This document shows, piece after piece, positions 1-4,899 of a stretch of DNA of 5,023 bases (within the stretch, counting starts at the first letter, position 1; every line of letters begins with the position of its first letter). A program made the translations under genes and the position numbers. A model generated the notes under the pieces. The model was not told where the DNA came from, did not search any database, and saw only the letters and a program-made list of their open reading frames with translations. Origin of the DNA: an uncultured Eubacteriales bacterium (lineage in GTDB: Bacteria > Bacillota > Clostridia > Oscillospirales > Acutalibacteraceae); contig CAKTXU010000174.1 of assembly GCA_934630995.1 (NCBI GenBank), forward strand, positions 1 to 5,023, in the 5' to 3' direction.

Positions 1-236
1 GACCGGAGCGCCCCGCGCGCGGACGGAAAGGCCGCCGCACGGTGTGCAGCTTCTGCGTGGACAAAATCGACACCATCGATTACAAAGATGTGGCTCGTCT
101 GCGCCGTTTTGTTTCCGAACGGGCAAAAATTCTTCCCCGCCGTGTGACCGGTACCTGCGCCCGTCATCAGAGAGAACTGACGGTGGCTATCAAACGCGCC
201 CGTCAAATCGCGCTGATGCCCTTTGTGAGCGACTGA
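1..236 (+). CDS. rpsR: 30S ribosomal protein S18 (5' end outside window)
   Basis: Primary rRNA-binding protein of the small ribosomal subunit, which pairs with S6 on the 30S platform. The first complete codon is at 3 and the stop is TGA at 234-236. The 77 visible residues match the S18 core: IDYKD, a RLRRFVSER stretch, KILPRRVTGTC, then HQRELT and AIKRARQIALMPF. Four potential zinc ligands are present (Cys15, Cys18, Cys52, His55 of the visible part), so this is the C+ zinc-binding form. The reading frame continues through the basic segment before CSFC to the window edge. A GTG at 42 is therefore not the start, because it would remove the basic N-terminal tail typical of the family. One small departure is SERAKILPRR where most S18 proteins have SERGKILPRR. 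In most bacteria the gene is last in an rpsF-ssb-rpsR operon, and the terminator just downstream agrees with that position. Confidence 0.96.
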   Translation, partial: PERPARGRKGRRTVCSFCVDKIDTIDYKDVARLRRFVSERAKILPRRVTGTCARHQRELTVAIKRARQIALMPFVSD

Positions 237-244
237 TTCCTATG

Positions 245-283
245 AAGTGCCCCTCGCAGCGTTTTCAACTGCGGGGGGCACTT
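245..283 (+). terminator. Intrinsic terminator of the rpsR operon
   Basis: Arms 245-259 and 269-283 form a 15-bp stem with a single G-U wobble (T254) around a 9-nt loop (260-268). The right arm runs into a short T run (TTTT at 282-285). It starts 8 nt after the rpsR stop codon, the expected place for the end of the ribosomal-protein transcript. Confidence 0.88.
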
Positions 284-291
284 TTCACGTC

Positions 292-316
292 CTATTCCCG
301 GACCATCCGGAAATAG
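292..316. repeat. Inverted repeat / weak hairpin between two terminators
   Basis: CTATTCCCGG (292-301) and CCGGAAATAG (307-316) form a 10-bp stem with one C-A mismatch (297/311) and a 5-nt loop, ACCAT. No T run follows on either side, so it is not a typical intrinsic terminator. It may be a secondary barrier to read-through from rpsR, or it may be chance. Confidence 0.45.
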
Positions 317-362
317 CGAGGAGGGGCTTGCGGAACCAAATCTTTTAGCTTACTCCGTATCT

Positions 363-402
363 GCAAAGAGCCGCCTCTCGATGTAAGGAGGCGGCTCTTT
401 GC
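363..402 (-). terminator. Terminator of the leftward kinase gene, possibly bidirectional
   Basis: A perfect 15-bp inverted repeat has arms 363-377 and 388-402, with a 10-nt loop. The arms carry AAAGAG/CTCTTT at their bases, so either strand folds into a GC-rich hairpin ending in a short T stretch. It begins 17 nt beyond the stop codon of the minus-strand gene at 420, which makes it the likely terminator of that transcript. It could also stop residual rightward read-through. No long T tract follows in either direction, so its efficiency is uncertain. Confidence 0.8.
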
Positions 403-419
403 GGGCTGTTATTTTCCGG

Positions 420-1046
420 TTATCCCGGCTCTTTCATGTTTGCAAAAGCAATAATCAGCTCCACGGTGCGCTCAATGCCGATGGCACCGCTGTCCACCGC
501 CAAATGATAGGTGTCCACCGCACTCCATTTTTTGTTGGAGTAAAAATTGTAATAATTGGCTCGGCGCTTATCGGTTTTGACTATCAGCGCCTCGGCCTCC
601 TTGGCTGAAATTCCATGGCGATCCATAATCCGCGCCACCCGCTTGTCCAGGTCTGCGTGGATGAAGGTGTTTATCACATGTGGCTGATTCATGAGCGCAT
701 AATCCGCGCAACGGCCGACAATCACGCAGCCCCCTTTGGCGGCGACAGATTTAATCGCGTCGAATTGGGCGAGAAATACCTTGTGATTGATGGGCAGATT
801 CATATAGGCGGCGTCGGCGTCCCCCATGGCGAAGGTACCCATGGACAGGGAATACAGCAGGCTGTTGGTTGGCTTTTCGTCGTAATTTTCGAAAACCTCC
901 TCGCTCATGCCGCTGGCCTTGGCCGCTACCGTCAGAAGTTCTTTATCATAAAACGGAATGTCCAGCCTTTCCGCCAGCTTATGCCCGATTTCCCGGCCGC
1001 CGCTCCCATACTGTCTGCCGACGGTGATGATGGTGCTTTTATTCAT
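420..1046 (-). CDS. Cytidylate-kinase-like family protein (P-loop NMP-kinase fold)
   Basis: A 208-residue cytoplasmic protein predicted to be a P-loop nucleoside-monophosphate-kinase-like enzyme. The N-terminus carries a glycine-rich nucleotide-binding loop, GRQYGSGGREIG (residues 10-21), followed by the IPFYDKELL segment (about 30-38) typical of the cytidylate-kinase-like family found widely in Clostridia. A second conserved block, VIVGRCADYAL (about 108-118), follows the central insert. A basic lid-like region with KRRANYYNFY lies near residue 165. The family resembles CMP kinase (Cmk) but its substrate is not established, so no symbol is given. The start at 1046 is preferred over the ATG at 1070 because AGGGGGA (1053-1059 on this strand) lies 6 nt upstream of it. 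The gene is a single transcription unit, divergent from the regulator operon, with its own promoter near 1100-1127 and a hairpin after the stop. The fold is confident and the reaction is not. Confidence 0.9.
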   Translation of the reverse strand: MNKSTIITVGRQYGSGGREIGHKLAERLDIPFYDKELLTVAAKASGMSEEVFENYDEKPTNSLLYSLSMGTFAMGDADAAYMNLPINHKVFLAQFDAIKSVAAKGGCVIVGRCADYALMNQPHVINTFIHADLDKRVARIMDRHGISAKEAEALIVKTDKRRANYYNFYSNKKWSAVDTYHLAVDSGAIGIERTVELIIAFANMKEPG

Positions 1047-1098
1047 ATGAAATCCCCCTGTCCGAAGCATACTATAGACGCTAGTGGTCTACATCCTT

Positions 1099-1127
1099 AG
1101 TATACTACATTTCCGCCAGAATGTATA
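1099..1127 (-). promoter_or_regulatory. Predicted sigma-A promoter of the kinase gene
   Basis: Read on the minus strand, a -35-like TATACA (1127-1122) and a -10 TATACT (1104-1099) are separated by 17 bp. The -10 element lies inside a perfect 10-bp palindrome, TAGTATACTA (1098-1107). The leader to the start codon at 1046 would be roughly 45 nt. Confidence 0.6.
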
Positions 1128-1184
1128 CCCTGTATTATTGTAAACTTATATGGTTCAACAAATGCACTGTGAAAGGGATATTTT

Positions 1185-1202
1185 TGCAAGGTTTCTCTTG
1201 CA
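1185..1202. promoter_or_regulatory. Inverted repeat overlapping the -35 of the regulator operon
   Basis: TGCAAG (1185-1190), a 6-bp spacer and CTTGCA (1197-1202) form a perfect dyad. Its right arm overlaps the predicted -35 element (1198-1203). Symmetry and position suit a regulator-binding site, for the neighbouring Crp/Fnr protein or another factor. Function is inferred from position only, and a 6-bp arm can occur by chance. Confidence 0.4.
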
Positions 1203-1225
1203 TAAACGGCAGATTCTGCTATACT
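1198..1225 (+). promoter_or_regulatory. Predicted promoter of the regulator-ABC transporter operon
   Basis: The -35-like TTGCAT (1198-1203) is 16 bp from a good -10, TATACT (1220-1225). This places the transcription start near 1231-1233. The weak -35 overlapped by a dyad suggests an activator-responsive or otherwise regulated promoter. It is the only clear promoter for the four downstream genes. Confidence 0.65.
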
Positions 1226-1230
1226 ATAAA

Positions 1231-1246
1231 TGTCCCATATGGGACA
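1231..1246. promoter_or_regulatory. Perfect 16-bp palindromic operator candidate at the transcription start
   Basis: TGTCCCATATGGGACA is a perfect palindrome starting 5 bp after the -10 element, so it spans the predicted transcription start and early leader. The length matches the 16-bp dyads bound by Crp/Fnr-family dimers, but the half-site TGTCCC differs from the classical CRP (TGTGA) and FNR (TTGAT) half-sites. Its location predicts repression by blocking polymerase, most simply autorepression by the product of the gene starting at 1263. Confidence 0.7.
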
Positions 1247-1262
1247 GATTGGAGGCTGATCT

Positions 1263-1940
1263 ATGACGCATTTACCAGATTCGGTCTGGGATAAAGCGCG
1301 AGCCTGTTTTCTGTTTCACCGTATGGAGACGCACCGGCGGGATGCGCTCCTGGCCTCGCTTGACGAGCCGGGCAAATTTTCAAAGGGTGAGCGGATATAT
1401 TCCGGCGTGCATTTCCGCCGGGCGCTTGGCATTTTGCTCAAGGGAGAGGCGCAGGTTTCCCGGACCGGCGCAGACGGCCGCCGCACGGTGATGAACCGGC
1501 TGGGACCTGGTCAGGTTTTCGGGGTTGCGGCATTATTCGGCGACGATCCGTCCTATGTCACCGATGTGGAGGCAGCGACAGAGTGCCTCGTGCTGTTCCT
1601 TCCGCAAGAGACAATTACCCGCTGGGTGAGAGAGGAGCCTCCGGTGGCGGAGAATTACATACGCTTTCTCTCAGGGCGCATCCGATTTCTCAACGGGCGC
1701 ATCGCCTCTCTGACCAACGGACAGGCTGATGACCGGCTGCGCAGGTATCTGTTCGAGCATTGTGGAGAAGACGGTGAGGCCACCCTTCCGAGGAGTATGA
1801 CGGAGCTGGCGGGTATCTTGCACATCGGGCGTTCCAGTTTGTATCGTTCTTTGGAAGCGTTGGAGGAAGAGGGGGTTATCCGCCGGGAAGGCCGCCGTAT
1901 TTTTATGGAGGATATCAGACGGGAAACCGATTGGATATAA
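1263..1940 (+). CDS. Crp/Fnr-family transcriptional regulator
   Basis: A 225-residue DNA-binding regulator. An N-terminal cNMP-binding-type beta-roll covers about residues 20-130, with typical turns such as LLKGEAQV and LGPGQVFG. A long dimerisation helix follows (about 128-153). The winged helix-turn-helix covers about 157-215, with MTELAGILHIGRSSLYRSL as the HTH and GRSSLYRSLEAL as the likely recognition helix. Where E. coli CRP has its GELGLF...RS cAMP pocket, this protein has GVAALFGDDPSYVT, lacking the key Glu and Arg, so cAMP binding is unlikely. The only cysteines are 15, 108 and 167, so the FNR four-cysteine [4Fe-4S] arrangement is absent. The ATG is supported by GGAGG (1251-1255), 7 nt upstream. 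It is the first gene of the ABC-importer operon, 26 bp ahead of the binding-protein gene, and probably controls that operon. Family assignment is firm; the effector is unknown. Confidence 0.93.
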   Translation: MTHLPDSVWDKARACFLFHRMETHRRDALLASLDEPGKFSKGERIYSGVHFRRALGILLKGEAQVSRTGADGRRTVMNRLGPGQVFGVAALFGDDPSYVTDVEAATECLVLFLPQETITRWVREEPPVAENYIRFLSGRIRFLNGRIASLTNGQADDRLRRYLFEHCGEDGEATLPRSMTELAGILHIGRSSLYRSLEALEEEGVIRREGRRIFMEDIRRETDWI

Positions 1941-1966
1941 TATGATCGAGCGAAAGGAAGATTCCC

Positions 1967-3001
1967 ATGAAAAAAACCGTATCCCTCCTGACCACCCTGT
2001 TATTGACGCTATTGCTGTTGACCGGTTGTTCGGGCGGCGACACCTCTTCGGACGCCTCCGCCGGTACCGGCTCCTCCGCGCCCGCATCGTCTGCGGCTGC
2101 GAAAAAGGTTAAAATCAATGTCGCCGCCATCAAGGGCCCTACCGGCGTGGGCATGGCCAATTTGATGAAGGCGGCCGACGACAAGACTGCTGGAAACGAC
2201 TACGCCTTTCAAGTGGTGACCGATCCCAATGAAATCGTCGGCAAAATCTCCAACGGCGATGTGGATATCGCGGCGGTGCCTACCAATCTAGCCGCCTCGC
2301 TGTATGCGAAGACGAACGGAAAGGTAAAGATGCTGGCAGTCAATACCCTGGGAGTTCTGTATATCATGGAGAACGGCGAGACGGTAAAAGCGGTGGAAGA
2401 CCTGAAGGGTAAAACCATCTATTCCACCGGGCAGGGGGCCAATCCGGAATATGTTTTGCGCTATCTTTTGACCAAAAACGGCCTGGAGCCCGGCAAGGAT
2501 GTGACCATCGAGTTCCTGGCCGAGAATGAAGAATTGAACACCAAGCTGGTCAGCGGCGATATCTCCCTTGCCCTCGTTCCCGAGCCCAATGTGACCGCCG
2601 TTCAGGCGCAGAAAGCCGAGCTTCGGGTGGCGCTGGATATCAATGATGAATGGAACAAGACCGCCGGAGATGACAGCAAGCTGATGATGGGCTGCGTCAT
2701 TGCCCGGAAGGAATTCATCGAGGAGCATCCCGAGGCGGTCAAGGCGTTCCTGAACGAGTACAAGACATCTATCGAGAAGGCGTCCTCCGATCTGGAGGGG
2801 ACCGCAGCCTTGTGTGAGACCTATGGCATTATTCCCAAAGCGGTTTTGGCGAAAAAGGCCATTCCGCGCTGTAACTTGACCTATATCGACGGAAATGCTA
2901 TGATGGAGCAAATCAAAGGGTATTTTGACGTGCTGTTTGAAGCGAACCCCAAATCCTTAGGAGGAGCCCTGCCGGATGAGAGCTTCTACTTCCTCGGCTA
3001 A
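1967..3001 (+). CDS. ABC importer solute-binding lipoprotein (SsuA/NMT1-like family)
   Basis: A 344-residue substrate-binding protein anchored on the outer face of the membrane. It begins with a lipoprotein signal: MKK, a leucine-rich hydrophobic core and lipobox LTGC, with lipidation at Cys21. A flexible Ser/Gly/Ala/Asp linker (22-45) precedes a periplasmic-binding-protein type II domain from about residue 48. Recognisable blocks include the NEIVGKISNGDVDIAAVPTN region, LKGKTIYSTGQGA, NPEYVLRYLL and LALVPEPNV, as in nitrate/sulfonate/taurine and thiamine-pyrimidine binding proteins. These blocks do not reveal the ligand, so no symbol is given. AAAGGAAG (1953-1960) supports the ATG at 1967. 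The gene lies 26 bp after the regulator, and its end overlaps the permease start by 26 nt. The later stretch with LTYIDGNAMMEQIKGYFDVL (about 302-321) is the usual C-terminal lobe. Role certain at family level; substrate unknown. Confidence 0.93.
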   Translation: MKKTVSLLTTLLLTLLLLTGCSGGDTSSDASAGTGSSAPASSAAAKKVKINVAAIKGPTGVGMANLMKAADDKTAGNDYAFQVVTDPNEIVGKISNGDVDIAAVPTNLAASLYAKTNGKVKMLAVNTLGVLYIMENGETVKAVEDLKGKTIYSTGQGANPEYVLRYLLTKNGLEPGKDVTIEFLAENEELNTKLVSGDISLALVPEPNVTAVQAQKAELRVALDINDEWNKTAGDDSKLMMGCVIARKEFIEEHPEAVKAFLNEYKTSIEKASSDLEGTAALCETYGIIPKAVLAKKAIPRCNLTYIDGNAMMEQIKGYFDVLFEANPKSLGGALPDESFYFLG

Positions 3002-3761
3002 ATTTCCATGGCGTGCGCTGCTCTCCGGTATGGGAGTGGCGGTGTTCTGGATTGCCCTTTGGCAAATACTCAGTATGGCGGTGGCGCAGGAATTGCTGAT
3101 TCCTGCGCCACTGGTGGTTGCGCGCGCATGGTGCCGGCTGGCAGCTTCACTGACCTTTTGGCAGTCGGCGGGATTGTCCCTGTTGAGAGTTGGGGCCGGT
3201 TTTCTGGCGGCCGTGGCGGCGGGCAGCCTGCTGGCGGTGCTGACCGTCCGGTTCAGGCTTGCTCGTGCGCTACTGTCGCCCCTGCTCCATATCGTGCGGG
3301 CAGCGCCGGTGGCCTCCTTCATCATTTTGGCGCTGGTCTGGATTAAGACTGCTTTCCTGCCCATGTTTATTGCCTTTTTGATGGTGGTGCCGGTGGTGTG
3401 GGCCAACGTGGAGAAGGGGATAAGGCAGACCGATAAGCAGCTGTTGGAAATGGCGCGGGTTTACCGGCTGAGGCCTCTGAGGACTCTCCTGCGGGTGAGA
3501 ATACCGTCGGTGATGCCCTATTTTATGGCGGCCTGCACTACGGGACTGGGCTTTGCCTGGAAATCCGGTATTGCAGCGGAGGTCATATGCCGTCCCCCCC
3601 TTTCCATTGGCAAGCAGCTGCAGGACGCCAAGATGTATCTGGAAACGCCGGAGGTGTTTGCCCTGACGGCCACAGTGGTGATCCTTTCTCTGCTGCTTGA
3701 GAAGCTATTTCTGCGCGGGGCAGCCCGCTGGGGACGGCGCTTCAATGCGGACGAAGGGTGA
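2976..3761 (+). CDS. ABC importer permease (SsuC/TauC-like, BPD_transp_1 fold)
   Basis: A 261-residue integral inner-membrane subunit that forms the translocation channel, presumably as a homodimer since only one permease gene is present. Hydrophobic segments lie at about residues 15-37, 66-91, 110-124, 126-143, 183-205 and 224-242. The IPAPLVVARAW motif after the first membrane helix is typical of the nitrate/sulfonate/taurine permease group. The cytoplasmic EAA loop that docks on the ATPase is at about 158-181 (EMARVYRLRPLRTLLRVRIP...MP). Its usual conserved glycine is replaced by Arg164. It is followed by GLGFAWKSGIAAEVI (190-204), a strong family signature. The ATG at 2976 lies within the end of the binding-protein gene and is preceded by AGGAGGAG (2959-2966), which implies translational coupling. 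Specificity cannot be deduced from this subunit. Confidence 0.93.
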   Translation: MRASTSSAKFPWRALLSGMGVAVFWIALWQILSMAVAQELLIPAPLVVARAWCRLAASLTFWQSAGLSLLRVGAGFLAAVAAGSLLAVLTVRFRLARALLSPLLHIVRAAPVASFIILALVWIKTAFLPMFIAFLMVVPVVWANVEKGIRQTDKQLLEMARVYRLRPLRTLLRVRIPSVMPYFMAACTTGLGFAWKSGIAAEVICRPPLSIGKQLQDAKMYLETPEVFALTATVVILSLLLEKLFLRGAARWGRRFNADEG

Positions 3762-3775
3762 AAAGAGTGAGGAGA

Positions 3776-3792
3776 AAGGAGGGGGGCCGGTG
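3776..3792 (+). promoter_or_regulatory. Strong ribosome-binding site that fixes a GTG start for the ATPase
   Basis: AAGGAGG (3776-3782), within a purine-rich run, lies 7 nt before GTG at 3790. Upstream in-frame alternatives (ATG 3745, earlier starts within the permease gene) have no comparable site, and they would add a lysine/glutamate/glycine-rich tail foreign to this ATPase family. Confidence 0.8.
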
Positions 3793-4413
3793 TCCATTCA
3801 ATTTGACAAGGTGACCTTTTTCTATGGCGATATCCCGGTGCTGCGGGATTTTTCTCTGACCCTGCCCGAAAAAGGCGCGGTCTGCCTGTTTGGGCCCTCC
3901 GGTTGCGGCAAATCTACCCTGCTGCGGCTTCTGGCCGGTTTGGAACAGCCGCAGGCCGGCAGGATATCCGGCATCTTAGGAAAACGGTTTGCTGTGGTGT
4001 TCCAGGAGAACCGGCTGCTGCCCTGGATACCCGCTGTGGAAAACGTGACGCTGGCGCTGCCCGGCCGGAACCGGCAAAACCGGGAAAGGGCGGCGGATTG
4101 GCTCCGGTTGATGGGGCTGGAAGAAGAGGTGGATTCCCTGCCTTTTACCCTTAGCGGCGGTATGCAGCGCCGGGTGGCGATTGCCCGCGCCCTGGCAGCC
4201 GAAGGAGATGTTCTGCTGTTGGACGAACCTTTTACGGGGCTGGATGACGGGCGCCGGCGGGATATCGTCACCATGATACGCAAAGCCTATGCGGAGCGGT
4301 TGGTGGTGCTGGTGACCCATAGCGAGGAGGAGTGGAGGGAACTAAATGCCTCTTGCTTGAGGCTGCCCCAAACGCCTCTTTCCGGGCCGTATGCGTTTCC
4401 CAAACAGGGGTAA
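3790..4413 (+). CDS. ABC importer ATP-binding protein (SsuB/TauB-like)
   Basis: A 207-residue cytoplasmic ATPase that powers the importer as a dimer bound to the permease. All core motifs are present: Walker A GPSGCGKST (35-43), Q-loop with Gln72 in VVFQENRLLPW, signature LSGGMQRR (121-128), Walker B VLLLDE (141-146), D-loop GLDD (150-153) and switch His177 in VLVTHS. QENRLLPW is characteristic of the nitrate/sulfonate/taurine ATPase family. Translation is assigned to GTG at 3790 because of the strong AAGGAGG upstream and because SIQFDKVTFFYG is the usual N-terminal strand. Longer starts back to 3745 would overlap the permease. With this start, 28 bp separate it from the permease gene. The protein is short for the family (usually about 240-260 residues), missing part of the C-terminal region after the H-loop, but no catalytic motif is lost. 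It is the last gene of the operon. Confidence 0.93.
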   Translation: MSIQFDKVTFFYGDIPVLRDFSLTLPEKGAVCLFGPSGCGKSTLLRLLAGLEQPQAGRISGILGKRFAVVFQENRLLPWIPAVENVTLALPGRNRQNRERAADWLRLMGLEEEVDSLPFTLSGGMQRRVAIARALAAEGDVLLLDEPFTGLDDGRRRDIVTMIRKAYAERLVVLVTHSEEEWRELNASCLRLPQTPLSGPYAFPKQG

Positions 4414-4588
4414 AAGGAGAAACTTCCGGTATTCCGTTTTCGACTTTGTATTTTGAGGGAACGGTTCTGCCCGCACATCAGACGAAAAACGCTCCGCTAA
4501 TATGGTGTCATTCAGAGGTAAACACCGCATCCTGGAGGCATGCTGTAACAGCGCGCCCTATGAATCCAGCTTTTCCTGTGAAAACCCC
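4414..4588. other. Intergenic stretch without recognisable gene or terminator
   Basis: Open frames crossing this stretch are extensions of shadows of the ATPase gene and show no familiar protein motif or good start. AAAAGGAG at 4412-4419, just past the ATPase stop, looks like a ribosome-binding site but has no start codon leading to a sizeable frame. Only short dyads are seen, such as GGTGT/ACACC (4504-4508/4522-4526) and AAACGC/GCGTTT at the end of the ATPase gene (4370-4375/4393-4398). Neither is followed by a T tract. Confidence 0.5.
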
Positions 4589-4617
4589 TTGACAAGCCGT
4601 GCTTTTTAGTCTAAAAT
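4589..4617 (+). promoter_or_regulatory. Near-consensus promoter of the tRNA-Ala gene
   Basis: A perfect -35 TTGACA (4589-4594), a 17-bp spacer and a -10 TAAAAT (4612-4617; one mismatch to consensus) predict a strong constitutive housekeeping promoter. Transcription would begin near 4624, giving a 5' leader of about 53 nt before the mature tRNA. Confidence 0.88.
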
Positions 4618-4676
4618 ATGTCAGGTGACAAGAGGTGCATTCTGTCGTTCAAACGGCGGTTGTCTCTTTCATAAAC

Positions 4677-4752
4677 GGGGTTTTAGCTCAGTTGGTAGAG
4701 CGCTGCGTTCGCATCGCAGAGGTCAGGGGTTCGAATCCCCTAAGCTCCACCA
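4677..4752 (+). tRNA. tRNA-Ala (anticodon CGC)
   Basis: The 76-nt sequence folds as a complete cloverleaf. The acceptor stem is GGGGTTT with AAGCTCC, including the G3-U70 wobble that is the main alanine identity determinant. The D arm is GCTC/GAGC and the anticodon stem is CTGCG/CGCAG. Loop TTCGCAT places CGC at 4710-4712, reading codon GCG. The T arm is AGGGG/CCCCT with loop TTCGAAT. A73 and an encoded CCA end (4750-4752) complete it. The variable loop is the normal 5 nt. It is a single-gene unit with its own promoter and terminator. Confidence 0.97.
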
Positions 4753-4753
4753 T

Positions 4754-4788
4754 GTCGTCGCGGACTTATCGTTCGCGGCGACTTTTTT
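4754..4788 (+). terminator. Intrinsic terminator of the tRNA-Ala unit
   Basis: Arms 4754-4764 and 4772-4782 form an 11-bp stem with two G-U wobbles (T4758-G4778, G4763-T4773) around a 7-nt loop. A run of six T (4783-4788) follows immediately. The hairpin begins 2 nt after the encoded CCA, so the tRNA transcript ends right there. Confidence 0.93.
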
Positions 4789-4899
4789 CATTTGTCACGC
4801 ACGTCGGTACTTATCCTTTGTGGAGAGTCGTCGATGGTTGTGATAGTGCCTATCTGAGACGAAGGTCTTATATTGTTTAGAAGCGTGGGGGGAGACGGC

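Noticed and set aside
42..236. Starting S18 at the GTG at 42 as a complete 64-residue protein
   Set aside because: The frame is open to the window edge and upstream residues form the basic S18 N-terminal tail, so the gene is cut by the window.
615..1100. 161-residue plus-strand open frame
   Set aside because: It lies antisense to the kinase-like gene, has no recognisable motif, and its length is explained by shadow coding opposite a GC-rich gene.
29..1487. Shared 15-mer GGCCGCCGCACGGTG at 29-43 and 1473-1487
   Set aside because: It encodes GRRTV-like residues in two unrelated proteins with GC-rich codons; most likely coincidence rather than a repeat element.
2288..2911. 207-residue minus-strand open frame
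   Set aside because: Antisense shadow of the solute-binding protein gene, which has a clear lipobox and family blocks.
3697..3789. Longer N-terminus for the ATPase
   Set aside because: The extension overlaps the permease, is unlike family N-termini, and the strong Shine-Dalgarno points to GTG 3790.
4332..4592. 86-residue plus-strand frame running past the ATPase gene
   Set aside because: It begins inside the ATPase in another frame, has no good ribosome-binding site with a matching start, and no familiar motif.
4842..4854. GATAG-TGC-CTATC dyad upstream of the YdcF-like gene
   Set aside because: Only 5-bp arms, with no well-spaced promoter hexamers nearby to give it context.
4625..4880. Two overlapping open frames across the tRNA
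   Set aside because: They read through the tRNA-Ala and its terminator; the GSNPLSST-like peptide is the usual artefact of translating a tRNA T arm.
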